NCBI RefSeq assembly: GCF_900129425.1
Contig: NZ_LT670817.1
Location: 5,084,001-5,148,000, forward strand
DNA length: 64,000 nt
Source of the DNA: Bradyrhizobium erythrophlei
GTDB taxonomy: Bacteria; Pseudomonadota; Alphaproteobacteria; Rhizobiales; Xanthobacteraceae
Reading direction: 5' to 3'
The notes beneath the pieces are model-generated. The model saw only the letters and a list, made by a program, of their open reading frames with translations, was not told the origin of the DNA and did not search any database. Shown piece by piece: positions 23,338-32,614 of the stretch (positions within the stretch are counted from its first letter, which is position 1; each line of letters starts with the position of its first letter). The translations under genes were made by a program, and so were the position numbers.

Positions 23338-24534
23338 CTATTCTTCAGGCGCGTTCTCGATCGGGTCGAAGCGGTCCGCTTCAAGGCCCAGCAGATTCCA
23401 CGATTGCAGCATATGCGGCGGCAACGGGGCCGTTGCGTCGATCACGCCGCCGCGAGGATGCGGGATCACGATCCGCCGCGCCAGCAGATGCAGCCGCTTC
23501 TGCAGGCCGCCCGGCAGCTGCCAATTTTCCTTGTTGAAATATTTGGGGTCGCCGACGATGGCGTGGTCGATATGCGCCATGTGCGCGCGCAACTGATGGG
23601 TTCGCCCCGTGACCGGCTTCAGCGATACCCATGCAAGCTTCTGCGCCGAGGTCTCCACCACGGCATAATAGGTCACGGCGTGGCTGGCGCCCTCGTCGCC
23701 ATGCGCCGCGATCCGCATGATGGTATCTTCCTCGCCCTCCTCCTTGGCGAGGTAGGTCGAGATGCGGCCCTGCTTCGGCTTCGGTACGCCCGCCACCAGC
23801 GCCCAGTAGATCTTGCGCGCCGAACGATGGCGGAACGATCCGGTCAGCGCTGTCGCGGCGAAACGCGTCTTTGCAATCAGCAGGCAGCCCGCGGTCTCCT
23901 TGTCGAGCCGGTGAACCAGCCGCGGCTTCTGGCCCTTGGCGTCGCGCATCACTTCCAGCATGTCGTCGACATTTCGCGTGATGCCGGAACCGCCCTGCAC
24001 CGCCAGCCCCGCCGGCTTGTTCAGCACCATGACATCGGCGTCCTCAAACAGGATCATGTCCTTGAGAGCCTGCAGCGTTTTCTGTGCCGCTTCCGAGAGA
24101 CTGCCTGCGAAGTGCGGCGCATCGAGTTTTAGGGGCGGAATGCGAATGCTCTGCCCCTCTTCCAGCCGGTCCTTGCTGTCGGCGCGCTTGCCGTTGACCC
24201 GCAGCTCGCCTTTGCGGACGATGCGCTGGATGTGGGAGAACGACAGCCCGGGAAAGCGTGCCTCGAGAAAGCGGTCGACGCGCATGTTGTTCTCGTCGGC
24301 GGTCACGACCACGGTTTGAACCTTTGTCGGCAACGGCGGCGGCTCGGCGACGATTTCCGCAGGCTCCGCAACGAAAGGCTCTGGCCTCGTGGCACGCGGC
24401 GCGGCAAATCGCGCCGGCGGCTTGCCACCGGAACGATGCGCCTGCGGCCGCTCCGCCTGCGAGCCCCGATAGGGACGCGCGCCCTTCGGGCGATCGCCGG
24501 CCGGGCGAAGTGGTCTCTTGACGCGACGGCTCAT
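23338..24534 (-). CDS. RluA-family 23S rRNA pseudouridine synthase (RluC-like)
   Basis: A 398-residue protein. Residues 1-70 are a basic, Pro/Arg-rich extension. An S4 RNA-binding domain follows (about 82-135: MRVDRFLEARFPGLSFSHIQRIVRKGELRVNGKR), then the catalytic domain with HRLDKETAG, where Asp211 is the catalytic residue. It converts uridines in rRNA to pseudouridine in the cytoplasm. The length and S4 domain favour RluC or RluD over RluA; the exact site is not certain. It starts with MSRRVKRPLRP at 24534. Confidence 0.9.
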   Translation of the reverse strand: MSRRVKRPLRPAGDRPKGARPYRGSQAERPQAHRSGGKPPARFAAPRATRPEPFVAEPAEIVAEPPPLPTKVQTVVVTADENNMRVDRFLEARFPGLSFSHIQRIVRKGELRVNGKRADSKDRLEEGQSIRIPPLKLDAPHFAGSLSEAAQKTLQALKDMILFEDADVMVLNKPAGLAVQGGSGITRNVDDMLEVMRDAKGQKPRLVHRLDKETAGCLLIAKTRFAATALTGSFRHRSARKIYWALVAGVPKPKQGRISTYLAKEEGEEDTIMRIAAHGDEGASHAVTYYAVVETSAQKLAWVSLKPVTGRTHQLRAHMAHIDHAIVGDPKYFNKENWQLPGGLQKRLHLLARRIVIPHPRGGVIDATAPLPPHMLQSWNLLGLEADRFDPIENAPEE

Positions 24535-24669
24535 GCTGGTTGTGGCTCCAAACTAGAGCGTTGGGTAGCGCAAAAGCAGCGCAGCGTCACGGCGAAATCA
24601 GTACAAATGGCGCGCGGGATCGGCCATCATCCGCCAAACGGGCGGGAAATCGGGGGGGAGCATCCGAAG

Positions 24670-25611
24670 ATGGCGTTAACGAAATCGGCTTTGGCGATGT
24701 TGACGGCCATGATCGTGACCGCAGCGTGGGCCGAGGATGGCCCGATGCCGGAGGACATCGCCTGGAAGCTGCTCGAGATCGGCCACGTCATCGACGCGCC
24801 GAAGACCGCAGCGCTCTACGCGCCGCTGCAGGAAAAAGAGCCGTATCACGGCGTCAGGATCGAGCGGGATGTCAAATACGGCGCTGCCGAACGCAACCTG
24901 CTCGATGTCTTCATGCCGGAGACCGCGTCATCGCCGCGCCCGGTATTGATCTTTGTCCATGGCGGCGCCTTCGTTGCCGGCAACAAGCGTATGCCGGACA
25001 GCCCGTTCTATGACAACATCATGCTGTGGGCCGTGAAGAACGGCTTCGTCGGCGTCAACATGACGTATCGGCTGGCGCCCGGGTCGCCCTGGCCTGCCGG
25101 TGCCGAAGACATCGCCGCGGCGGTTCAGTGGGTCGCGGACAACATCGCTGCGCGCGGCGGCGACCCCGCCCGCATTTACCTGATGGGCCACTCGGCGGGC
25201 GCGGTGCATGTCGCGAGCTATGTGTCGCATCCAGAATTTCACAAGGTGACAGGCGGCGGCCTGGCGGGCGCGATCGTGGTGTCGGGGATCTACGACCTGA
25301 CGGCGACACCGCTCGCCGATCCCGAGCGTGCTTATTTCGGCGCCGATCCCTCGCGCTATCCCGAACAATCCTCACGGCAGGGTTTGCTGACGACAAAGAT
25401 CCCGCTGATGCTGGTTGGCGCCGAACTGGACCCGGATGGATTCGTGCTGCAATTCGACCTGATGAAGGAGGCCGCCTGCAAGCGCGCCAGCGGTTGCGGC
25501 CGCGCATTCGTGGTGCCGCAGCACAGTCATATGTCGGAAGTGTATTCGATCAACACCGCGGACACGCGGCTGACCGATGAGATCCTGGATTTTGTGAAGA
25601 CCGGAAAATAG
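24670..25611 (+). CDS. secreted alpha/beta hydrolase (esterase/lipase-like)
   Basis: The 313-residue protein has a signal peptide (MALTKSALAMLTAMIVTAAWA) and the carboxylesterase layout HGGAF (oxyanion hole), GHSAGA (nucleophile Ser) and a late PQHSHMSEVYSI with the catalytic His. It resembles the hormone-sensitive-lipase and BD-FAE families. It likely cleaves a small ester in the periplasm. The ATG at 24670 is preceded by a GGGGGGAG run. The frame is open far upstream to 24232 only because it overlaps the opposite gene. Confidence 0.86.
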   Translation: MALTKSALAMLTAMIVTAAWAEDGPMPEDIAWKLLEIGHVIDAPKTAALYAPLQEKEPYHGVRIERDVKYGAAERNLLDVFMPETASSPRPVLIFVHGGAFVAGNKRMPDSPFYDNIMLWAVKNGFVGVNMTYRLAPGSPWPAGAEDIAAAVQWVADNIAARGGDPARIYLMGHSAGAVHVASYVSHPEFHKVTGGGLAGAIVVSGIYDLTATPLADPERAYFGADPSRYPEQSSRQGLLTTKIPLMLVGAELDPDGFVLQFDLMKEAACKRASGCGRAFVVPQHSHMSEVYSINTADTRLTDEILDFVKTGK

Positions 25612-25626
25612 CGCTGAAGGGTTCTT

Positions 25627-25928
25627 GCACCGGGCTTTCATCCTTCGAGACGCCATGCTGCGCATGGCTCCTCAGGATGAGGGTTTGGCGTGCCCCGGAC
25701 GCTGCGCAGCGCCATAAGCGCGGTTACGCGCGTCTTCGACGCGCTATAGCGGTGCGCTGCTGATCCGGGGTTCACTATGGACCCGTATCCGTGGTCCCGG
25801 CTCTGCGGAGCAGCGTGAAGAACGCTGCACCGCGTCCGGGACACGAGACGCATTGCTTCACGCCCGCTCAGAATGAGGTCTAGACCCTCATGGTGAGGAG
25901 CGCGGCAACGCCGCGCGTCTCGAACCAT
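25627..25928. repeat. composite intergenic repeat, family D
   Basis: The 350-base gap 25612-25962 is filled by two nested elements. The outer ones carry CATCCTTCGAGACGCC...CTCAGGATGAGGG and CCTCATGGTGAGGAGC...GCGTCTCGAACCATG. Between them is a long imperfect palindrome with TGCCCCGGACGCTGCGCAGCG and CCGCGTCCGGGACACGAG. No gene is visible. Confidence 0.7.
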
Positions 25929-25962
25929 GTGCGGTCACGATCCGACCCAGCCGAAGAATAGT

Positions 25963-27291
25963 TTAGCCCCGCTCCCTGCGCAGCTTCGCCCAATACTCCA
26001 GCCGCTTGCGAATCTCGCGCTCGAAGCCGCGGTCGGGCGGATCGTAAAAGGTCTGGCGTCCCATCGCTTCTGGGAAATAGTCCTGCCCCGAAAACGCTTC
26101 CGGGGTGTCGTGATCGTATTCGTAGCCGCCGCCATAGCCTTCCGACTTCATCAATTTGGTCGGCGAGTTCAGGATGTGTTTTGGCGGCAGCAGTGAGCCG
26201 CCCTCCTTGGCCGCGCGCATCGCCGCGCCGAACGCCTTGTAGGCGGCGTTCGATTTCGGCGCGGTGGCGAGATAGATCACGGCCTGCGCGATGGCGAGTT
26301 CGCCTTCGGGATGGCCGAGGAAGTCGTAGGCGTCCTTGGCGGCGTTGCAGATCACCAGCGCCTGCGGATCGGCCAGACCGATGTCCTCGACCGCCATGCG
26401 GACCACGCGGCGTGCCAGAAACAGCGGGTCCTCGCCGGCATCCATCATGCGGGCGAGATAATACAGCGCGGCGTCGGGATCGCTTCCGCGCACCGATTTA
26501 TGCAGCGCCGAGATCAGGTTGTAATGGCCGTCAGCGGATTTGTCGTAGATCGGCGCCCGGCGCTGCAGAATGTCCTGCAACTGTTCGGCGTTGAAAGTCT
26601 CGCTTTCGCGCGCGGCGCGCCAGACTTCCTCGGCGAGCGTCAGCGCGGCGCGGCCATCGCCGTCGGCCATCCGCACCAGCACGGCGCGGGCTTCCGCGTC
26701 GAGCGGCAGCTTCCTGCCCTCGACCTTTTCGGCATGGGCGTACAGCTTCTCGATCGCCGGCGGGTCGAGTGAATGAAACACCAGCACCCGTGCCCGCGAC
26801 AACAGCGCGGCGTTGAGTTCGAACGAGGGGTTTTCGGTGGTCGCTCCGACCAGCACCACGGTACCGTCTTCCATCACGGGCAGAAACGAATCCTGCTGCG
26901 CGCGATTGAACCGGTGCACCTCGTCGACGAACAGCAGCGTCCCCTTGCCGGTCTCGCGCCGCGCGCGCGCCGCATCGAACGCCTTCTTCAAATCGGCGAC
27001 GCCGGAAAACACCGCCGAAAGCTGCTCGAAATGCAGCTCGGTGGCATCGGCCAACAGCCGCGCCACCGTGGTCTTGCCGGTGCCCGGCGGTCCCCAGAAG
27101 ATCAGCGAACCCAGTGTGCGCGTCGCCAGCATCCGCGTCAGCGCGCCGTCGGGCCCGAGGATATGATCCTGTCCGACCACGTCCGACAGTGCACGCGGGC
27201 GCAACCTGTCGGGAAGCGGATGCGGCGCGTCCGCTTCCATCCCCGCGGCGGCGAACAGGGTTGTCGCTTCCTGTGGTCGCTTCGGGCTCAT
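25963..27291 (-). CDS. rarA: replication-associated recombination protein RarA
   Basis: The 442-residue AAA+ protein has Walker A GPPGTGKTT at 67-75, Walker B LLFVDEVH at 119-126, sensor 1 GATTENPSFE and the C-terminal MgsA domain (AALYYLARMMDAGEDPLFLARRVVRMAVEDIGLADP). It acts at stalled replication forks together with SSB. Its ATG overlaps the stop of the upstream Do-type protease gene by four bases, so the two are one operon. The length is the normal family length. Confidence 0.95.
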   Translation of the reverse strand: MSPKRPQEATTLFAAAGMEADAPHPLPDRLRPRALSDVVGQDHILGPDGALTRMLATRTLGSLIFWGPPGTGKTTVARLLADATELHFEQLSAVFSGVADLKKAFDAARARRETGKGTLLFVDEVHRFNRAQQDSFLPVMEDGTVVLVGATTENPSFELNAALLSRARVLVFHSLDPPAIEKLYAHAEKVEGRKLPLDAEARAVLVRMADGDGRAALTLAEEVWRAARESETFNAEQLQDILQRRAPIYDKSADGHYNLISALHKSVRGSDPDAALYYLARMMDAGEDPLFLARRVVRMAVEDIGLADPQALVICNAAKDAYDFLGHPEGELAIAQAVIYLATAPKSNAAYKAFGAAMRAAKEGGSLLPPKHILNSPTKLMKSEGYGGGYEYDHDTPEAFSGQDYFPEAMGRQTFYDPPDRGFEREIRKRLEYWAKLRRERG

Positions 27292-28679
27292 CCGCCGAGC
27301 GTGACGTTGATCTGCTGGCCGCCGCGCACCAGGGTGATGCGCCAGAGCCTAGAGGAATCGCGCGTCGCCTTCTCGAGATCGCTGGTCTTGGCGATCTTCT
27401 GGTTGTTGACGGCCAGGATGATGTCGCCCTTCTGGAATCCGACATTGGCCGCGGTCCCGTCATCGGTCAGATCGGTCACCACGACCCCTTCGGTGTCCGC
27501 ATCCAGATGAAGTTCATCCGCCACCGCCGGCGAGATGTTCGCGACTTTTGCGCCCTGGAACGGCGAGCGCGACGTCAATACGATTTCGTTGCGGCCGGTA
27601 TCGGGCGCGGTTTCCAGCAGCACGGTCAGCTTCACCGTCTTGCCGGCGCGCTGCACGTCGATCTGCGAAGTGCCGCCGAGCGGGCGGGTCGCAAAGCGGT
27701 AGTCGAACGCGTTGGGATCATCGACCGACTGCCCGTCGATCCCGACGATCAGATCGGACAGTTTCAGCCCGGCCCGCGCCGCCGGACTGTTCGGAACGAC
27801 GCTGGAAACCAATGCGCCGGTCGGCAGCCGCAGACCCAGTGTCTCGGCGATCTCCGGCGTCACCGCCTGCAATCGCGCACCAAGCCAGGGCCGCTTGACG
27901 GCCTTGCCGCCGCTCTTGGCGGAGGCGACAACGACGCGCACCATGTTGGCCGGAATGGCGAAGCCGATGCCCTGCGATCCGCCGGAGCGCGAGAAGATCG
28001 CGGTATTGATGCCGGCGAGCTTGCCGGTCATGTCGACCAAAGCGCCGCCCGAATTGCCCGGGTTGATCGCCGCGTCGGTTTGAATGAAGAACTGGTAGTC
28101 GGTGATGCCGACCTGCGTGCGCGCCAGCGCCGAAATGATGCCGTGGGTCACGGTCTGCCCCACGCCGAAGGGATTGCCGATCGCAAGCACGACGTCGCCG
28201 ACCTGCAATTCATCGGAATTGGCAAAGTCGAGCGTCGGGAATTTCTCGTGGGTATCTTTCAGCCGCAATACCGCGAGATCGCTGCGGGGATCCTTGAGAA
28301 CGATCTCGGCCTCGAATTCCCGCTTGTCCGACAGCGATACCTTGACCTGATCGGCGCCCTCGATGACGTGGACATTGGTCACGACCAGACCGGACGGATC
28401 CACCATCACGCCCGATCCCAGCGAACGCTGCATCTGTTCCGGCTGCTGGCCGGGTACGCCGAAGAAGCGGCGAAAGATCGGATCGTCGAGCAGCGGATTG
28501 TGGTCCTGCACCACCTTGGCGGCATAGACGTTGACCACCGCCGGCTGCACATGCTGCACGATCGGCGCGTAGGATAGCCTCAGTTCCGCCGCCGACGCCG
28601 GCACACGCCGGTCCTGTGACATCGCCGGGGCCGCAGCCAGCAGGACCAGCAGTGCCGAGAAAACACGAATAGCGATCAT
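27288..28679 (-). CDS. Do-family periplasmic serine protease (DegQ-like)
   Basis: A 463-residue protein with a signal peptide (MIAIRVFSALLVLLAAAPAMS). The trypsin-like triad is His104 (TNVHV), Asp134 (SDLAV) and Ser210 (GNSGG). Two PDZ domains follow (about 270-360 and 375-460). This is the Do protease design: quality control of unfolded periplasmic proteins as a caged oligomer. The ATG at 28679 is chosen because it starts the signal; the frame is open to 28757. It shares an ATGA overlap with rarA downstream. The linker loop PIFRRFFGVPGQQPEQ is shorter than in DegP. Confidence 0.93.
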   Translation of the reverse strand: MIAIRVFSALLVLLAAAPAMSQDRRVPASAAELRLSYAPIVQHVQPAVVNVYAAKVVQDHNPLLDDPIFRRFFGVPGQQPEQMQRSLGSGVMVDPSGLVVTNVHVIEGADQVKVSLSDKREFEAEIVLKDPRSDLAVLRLKDTHEKFPTLDFANSDELQVGDVVLAIGNPFGVGQTVTHGIISALARTQVGITDYQFFIQTDAAINPGNSGGALVDMTGKLAGINTAIFSRSGGSQGIGFAIPANMVRVVVASAKSGGKAVKRPWLGARLQAVTPEIAETLGLRLPTGALVSSVVPNSPAARAGLKLSDLIVGIDGQSVDDPNAFDYRFATRPLGGTSQIDVQRAGKTVKLTVLLETAPDTGRNEIVLTSRSPFQGAKVANISPAVADELHLDADTEGVVVTDLTDDGTAANVGFQKGDIILAVNNQKIAKTSDLEKATRDSSRLWRITLVRGGQQINVTLGG

Positions 28680-28897
28680 GAAAGATTCCCAAGGGATTGA
28701 CGGGGCGAATATAGGCGCCCCGGCCCGCGAATAGAAGTGATTGGAAAGCCTCGTCAAGGCCGGTCAGGGTCCGATTCGGCCGGCCCTTCGCGCCATGCAA
28801 AAACCGGGATTTCCGCGCCAGCCTTGCAATTCGGCGGATGAAACAGCACGTAGTGCCCAGACCGGCGGTGTGGGCCGGGACCAAGGAGAACCGCCCC

Positions 28898-29911
28898 ATG
28901 AAGGCCGTCGGCTACAAGAAGTCGCTTCCGATCGACGCTGCGGATGCATTGATCGATTTCGAGACCGCAAATCCGCAACCGACCGGCCGCGACATCCGCG
29001 TCGCAGTAAAGGCGATTTCGGTCAACCCGGTCGATTACAAGGTGCGCAAGCGCGCAGCACCCCCCGAGGGTGAAACCAAGATCCTGGGCTACGACGCCGC
29101 CGGCATCGTGGACGCCGTCGGCCCCGATGTCACCCTGTTCAGGGCTGGCGATGAGGTTTTCTACGCCGGCTCGATCCAGCGCCAGGGCACCAACGCGGAA
29201 TTTCATCTGGTCGACGAGCGTATCGTCGGCCGCAAGCCGAAGACGCTTTCGTTCGCGCAGGCCGCGGCCCTTCCCCTCACCTCGATCACCGCATGGGAAT
29301 TGCTGTTCGACCGGCTTGGCGCGGTGCCCGGCAAGAGCGTCGATCCGCGCACGCTTTTGATCGTCGGCGGTGCCGGCGGCGTCGGCTCGATCCTGATTCA
29401 GCTCGCACGCCGCCTCACCGGCCTGACGATCGTGGCAACGGCGTCCCGGCCGGAAACCACCAAATGGTGCCTCGATCTCGGTGCCCATGCCGTCGTCGAT
29501 CATTCAAAGCCGATGAAGGAGCCGATCGAAAAGCTGAAATTGCCGCAGGTTGGCCTGATCGCGAGCCTGACCTCCACCGACCAGCATTACAAGGCGCTCG
29601 CAGACATCATTGCGCCGCAAGGGAAATATGGATTGATCGACGATCCCCCGGAATTCAATGTCAGCGTCTTCAAGGGCAAGGCGGTCTCGATTCACTGGGA
29701 ATCGATGTTCACGCGCAGCTCGTTCCAGACGCCGGACATGATCGGCCAGCACCTCCTGCTCAACGATGTCGCCGACCTCATCGACAAGGGCGTGTTGCGC
29801 ACCACGCTCGACCAGACGATGGGGACAATCAACGCCGCCAATCTGAAGCGGGCCCACGCGCTGCTGGAATCCGGCAAGTCGCGCGGCAAGATCGTGCTGG
29901 AGGGGTGGTAG
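28898..29911 (+). CDS. zinc-free MDR-family NADPH oxidoreductase
   Basis: The 337-residue protein starts MKAVGYKKSLPIDAADALIDFE. It has the GroES-like N-domain with VNPVDYKVRK and GYDAAGIVDAVG, then a Rossmann domain with VGGAGGVGSILIQLARRL. The catalytic and structural Zn ligands of true alcohol dehydrogenases are absent, so it belongs to the quinone-oxidoreductase-like 'zinc-binding alcohol dehydrogenase family' group. It would reduce a quinone or enone with NAD(P)H. AAGGAGAA is seven bases before the ATG at 28898. It is divergent from the protease operon. Confidence 0.88.
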   Translation: MKAVGYKKSLPIDAADALIDFETANPQPTGRDIRVAVKAISVNPVDYKVRKRAAPPEGETKILGYDAAGIVDAVGPDVTLFRAGDEVFYAGSIQRQGTNAEFHLVDERIVGRKPKTLSFAQAAALPLTSITAWELLFDRLGAVPGKSVDPRTLLIVGGAGGVGSILIQLARRLTGLTIVATASRPETTKWCLDLGAHAVVDHSKPMKEPIEKLKLPQVGLIASLTSTDQHYKALADIIAPQGKYGLIDDPPEFNVSVFKGKAVSIHWESMFTRSSFQTPDMIGQHLLLNDVADLIDKGVLRTTLDQTMGTINAANLKRAHALLESGKSRGKIVLEGW

Positions 29912-29921
29912 CCTCTCCTTT

Positions 29922-30050
29922 CACCTCGCCCCGCTTGCGGGGAGAGGTCGAAGCCGAAGGCTTCGGGTGAGGGGGACTATCCGCGAGTCCGAATGCGTTG
30001 ATGGAGCCCCTCACCCCGACCCTCTCCCCGCAAAGAGCGGGGCGAGGGGG
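29922..30050. repeat. long intergenic repeat, family A copy 3
   Basis: CACCTCGCCCCGCTTGCGGGGAGAGG at the left and CCTCTCCCCGCAAAGAGCGGGGCGAGGGG at the right enclose CGAAGCCGAAGGCTTCGGGTGAGG and GCCCCTCACCCCGA. It is the third copy of the 14007 / 17899 family. Confidence 0.82.
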
Positions 30051-30059
30051 AAGCGTACC

Positions 30060-30854
30060 TCACGCGATGGTCTGGATGATGCCGCCTTCGACGCGGAGCG
30101 CCGCGCCATTGGTCGCCGACGCCTCCTTCGAAGCGACATAGACCACCATGTTGGCAACCTCCTCGACGCTGGCAAAGCGCTGCAGCAGCGAGGTCGGGCG
30201 ATGCTGCTTGACGAACAGCGCCGCCGCTTCCTCCACCGACTGACCGTTCTGCTTTGCCAGCGCCTTGACGAAGGTCTCGACCCCCTCCGACATCGTCGGC
30301 CCCGGCAGCACCGAATTGACGGTCACGGCGGTGCCGCGGGTCAGTTCGGCAAGGCCGCGCGATATCGAAAGCTGCGCGGTCTTGGTCATGCCGTAGTGGA
30401 TCATTTCGGTCGGAATGTTGAGTGCGGATTCCGAGGAGATGAAAACGATGCGGCCCCAATTGCGCTTCAGCATGCCCTGCATGTAGGCGCGCGACAGCCG
30501 CACGCCCGACATCACATTGACCTCGAAGAAGCGGCTCCAGTCCTCGTCGGGGGTCTCGAAGAAGTCCTTGGGTTCGAAGATCCCGGCATTGTTGATGAGA
30601 ATGTCGACTTCCGGCAACGCCGTCACCAGCGTGTTGCAGCCTTCCACGGTGGAGACGCTGGCGGCGACGCCGTGGACCCTGGCCCCAGGCACCGTCTTCG
30701 TGATCGCGGCGACAGCGGCCTCGACCTTTTCCCGTGTCCTGCCATTGACCGTGACTTCGGCGCCCGCCGCCGCGAGGCCCTTGGCGATCGCGTGACCGAT
30801 GCCGGCGGTCGAGCCCGTGACCAGCGCGGTCTTTCCCTTCAAGTCGATTTTCAT
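30060..30854 (-). CDS. short-chain dehydrogenase/reductase (SDR)
   Basis: The 264-residue protein is a classical SDR: TGSTAGIGHAIA (NAD(P) binding), NNAGIF, the catalytic Ser in FISSESA and the YxxxK motif as YGMTK, followed by the LPGPTMSEG loop. NGRTREK after the second strand suggests NADP. It oxidises or reduces an alcohol/ketone in the cytoplasm; the substrate is unknown. The C-terminal VEGGIIQTIA is typical of the family. The gene stands alone between a repeat and the rplQ terminator. Confidence 0.92.
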   Translation of the reverse strand: MKIDLKGKTALVTGSTAGIGHAIAKGLAAAGAEVTVNGRTREKVEAAVAAITKTVPGARVHGVAASVSTVEGCNTLVTALPEVDILINNAGIFEPKDFFETPDEDWSRFFEVNVMSGVRLSRAYMQGMLKRNWGRIVFISSESALNIPTEMIHYGMTKTAQLSISRGLAELTRGTAVTVNSVLPGPTMSEGVETFVKALAKQNGQSVEEAAALFVKQHRPTSLLQRFASVEEVANMVVYVASKEASATNGAALRVEGGIIQTIA

Positions 30855-30937
30855 TCATCATCTCCATCGTTGATGACGGAGATATCGTGAGCACAGGGTG
30901 CAACCGCAATCGCCGGGAAGCACGAACAATGCCCAAT

Positions 30938-30966
30938 AAAAAAGCGGCGCACAGGGCGCCGCTTTC
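30938..30966 (-). terminator. intrinsic terminator of the ribosomal supercluster
   Basis: Read on the minus strand, GCGGCGC-CCTGT-GCGCCGC is followed by TTTTTT, 20 bases after the rplQ stop codon. This is the end of the str-S10-spc-alpha block. Confidence 0.88.
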
Positions 30967-30985
30967 AAAAACCGATTGAAAAGGC

Positions 30986-31402
30986 TTACGCCGCTGCGGC
31001 GGCCTTTTCCTGCTCGCGACCGGAGTCGAGGCCCTTGGCGTCGACGTCGCGGTCGACGAATTCGATCACCGCCATCGGCGCGTTGTCGCCGTAGCGGAAG
31101 CCGGCCTTGATGATGCGGGTATAGCCGCCCTGGCGGTCCTTGTAGCGGGTCGCCAGCGTGTCGAACAATTTACGCACCTGATCCTGGTCGCGCATCTCGC
31201 TGATCGCCTGGCGGCGCATCGACAGCCCGCCCTTCTTGCCGAGCGTGACCAGCTTCTCCACGATCGGGCGCAGTTCCTTCGCCTTCGGCAGCGTGGTGAC
31301 GATCTGCTCGTGCTTGATCAGCGCCGCGCACATATTGGCGAACATCGCCCGCCGGTGCTCGGCGGTGCGGTTGAGCTTCCGATGAACCTTGCCGTGACGC
31401 AT
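30986..31402 (-). CDS. rplQ: 50S ribosomal protein L17
   Basis: The 138-residue protein starts MRHGKVHRKLNRTAEHRRAMFANM, the diagnostic L17 start. It binds 23S rRNA near the peptide exit tunnel. It is the last gene of the alpha operon. The C-terminal tail past residue 115 (DVDAKGLDSGREQEKAAAAA) is an alphaproteobacterial extension. A family B repeat separates it from rpoA. Confidence 0.97.
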   Translation of the reverse strand: MRHGKVHRKLNRTAEHRRAMFANMCAALIKHEQIVTTLPKAKELRPIVEKLVTLGKKGGLSMRRQAISEMRDQDQVRKLFDTLATRYKDRQGGYTRIIKAGFRYGDNAPMAVIEFVDRDVDAKGLDSGREQEKAAAAA

Positions 31403-31480
31403 GTCATATTCCTCGATACTTGTTCTGTCGCGACGGCTCGTCGGACAATCTGCTCAGGTGGGCCGCCTGCGTTCGCCCCA

Positions 31481-31576
31481 GTCATTCCGGACGCCGCGAA
31501 ACGGCGATCCGGAATCTCGAGATTCTCAGGCGCGCAATTGCGCACCACAGTTCGCGCTAACGCGCGCCCCGGAATG
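31481..31576. repeat. palindromic intergenic repeat, family B copy 3
   Basis: GTCATTCCGG at the left pairs with CCGGAATGAC at the right, with GAATCTCGAGATTC inside as a second perfect palindrome. It lies inside the alpha operon between rpoA and rplQ, so it is transcribed. Confidence 0.82.
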
Positions 31577-31582
31577 ACGAAA

Positions 31583-32614
31583 TCAATAATGGTCTTCGAA
31601 GCGCTTGGCCAGTTCGTCGATATTCTCCGGCGGCCAGCCCGGCACTTCCATGCCGAGATGCAGCCCCATCTGGGCCAGCACTTCCTTGATCTCGTTCAGC
31701 GACTTGCGGCCGAAGTTCGGGGTACGGAGCATCTCCGCTTCCGACTTCTGCACGAGGTCGCCGATGTAGACGATATTGTCGTTCTTCAGGCAGTTCGCCG
31801 AACGCACCGACAGCTCGAGTTCGTCGACCTTCTTGAGGAACGCGGGGTTGAACGCGAGATCGGGAATGATCTCCTGCGTCACTTCCTTGCGCGGCTCTTC
31901 GAAGTTCACGAACACATTGAGCTGATCCTGCAGGATGCGCGCGGCATAGGCCACCGAGTCATCCGGGCTGATCGCGCCGTTGGTCTCGATGGTCATGGTC
32001 AGCTTGTCGTAATCGAGGATCTGGCCCTCGCGGGTATTCTCGACCTTGTAGGACACCTTGCGCACCGGGGAGAACAGGCTGTCGACCGGGATCAGGCCGA
32101 TCGGCGCGTCCTCGGGACGGTTGCGCTCGGCGGCAACGTAGCCCTTGCCGGCGGCGACCGTGAATTCCATGCGGATTTCCGCGCCCTCGTCGAGCGTGCA
32201 GATCTGCAGATCCGGATTGAGCACCACGACGTCGCCGACGGTCTGAATGTCGCCGGCGGTGACGACGCCCGGGCCCTGCTTCTTCACGACCATGCGCTTG
32301 GGGCCTTCGCCCTGCATCTTGATCGAGATGTCCTTGATGTTCAGCACGATGTCGGTGACGTCCTCGCGAACGCCGGCGATTGAGGAGAATTCGTGCAGCA
32401 CGCCGTCGATATGCACCGACTGCACCGCGGCACCCTGCAGCGAGGACAGCAGGATACGGCGCAACGCGTTACCGAGCGTCTGGCCGAAGCCGCGCTCGAG
32501 CGGCTCTGCGACCAGGGTCGCAAAGCGGTTCGGGTCAGTGCCCGGCGTTACCTGGAGCTTGTTGGGGCGGATAAGTTCTTGCCAATTTTTCTGGATCGTC
32601 ACTGTTTCACCCAT
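31583..32614 (-). CDS. rpoA: RNA polymerase subunit alpha
   Basis: The 343-residue protein has the N-terminal dimer domain (NRFATLVAEPLERGFGQTLGNALRRILLSSLQGAAV) and the C-terminal domain that contacts promoter UP elements and activators (SVRSANCLKNDNIVYIGDLVQKSEAEMLRTPNFGRKSLNEIKEVLAQMGL). It seeds assembly of RNA polymerase. The length is normal. It is placed in the alpha operon after rpsK. Confidence 0.98.
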   Translation of the reverse strand: MGETVTIQKNWQELIRPNKLQVTPGTDPNRFATLVAEPLERGFGQTLGNALRRILLSSLQGAAVQSVHIDGVLHEFSSIAGVREDVTDIVLNIKDISIKMQGEGPKRMVVKKQGPGVVTAGDIQTVGDVVVLNPDLQICTLDEGAEIRMEFTVAAGKGYVAAERNRPEDAPIGLIPVDSLFSPVRKVSYKVENTREGQILDYDKLTMTIETNGAISPDDSVAYAARILQDQLNVFVNFEEPRKEVTQEIIPDLAFNPAFLKKVDELELSVRSANCLKNDNIVYIGDLVQKSEAEMLRTPNFGRKSLNEIKEVLAQMGLHLGMEVPGWPPENIDELAKRFEDHY

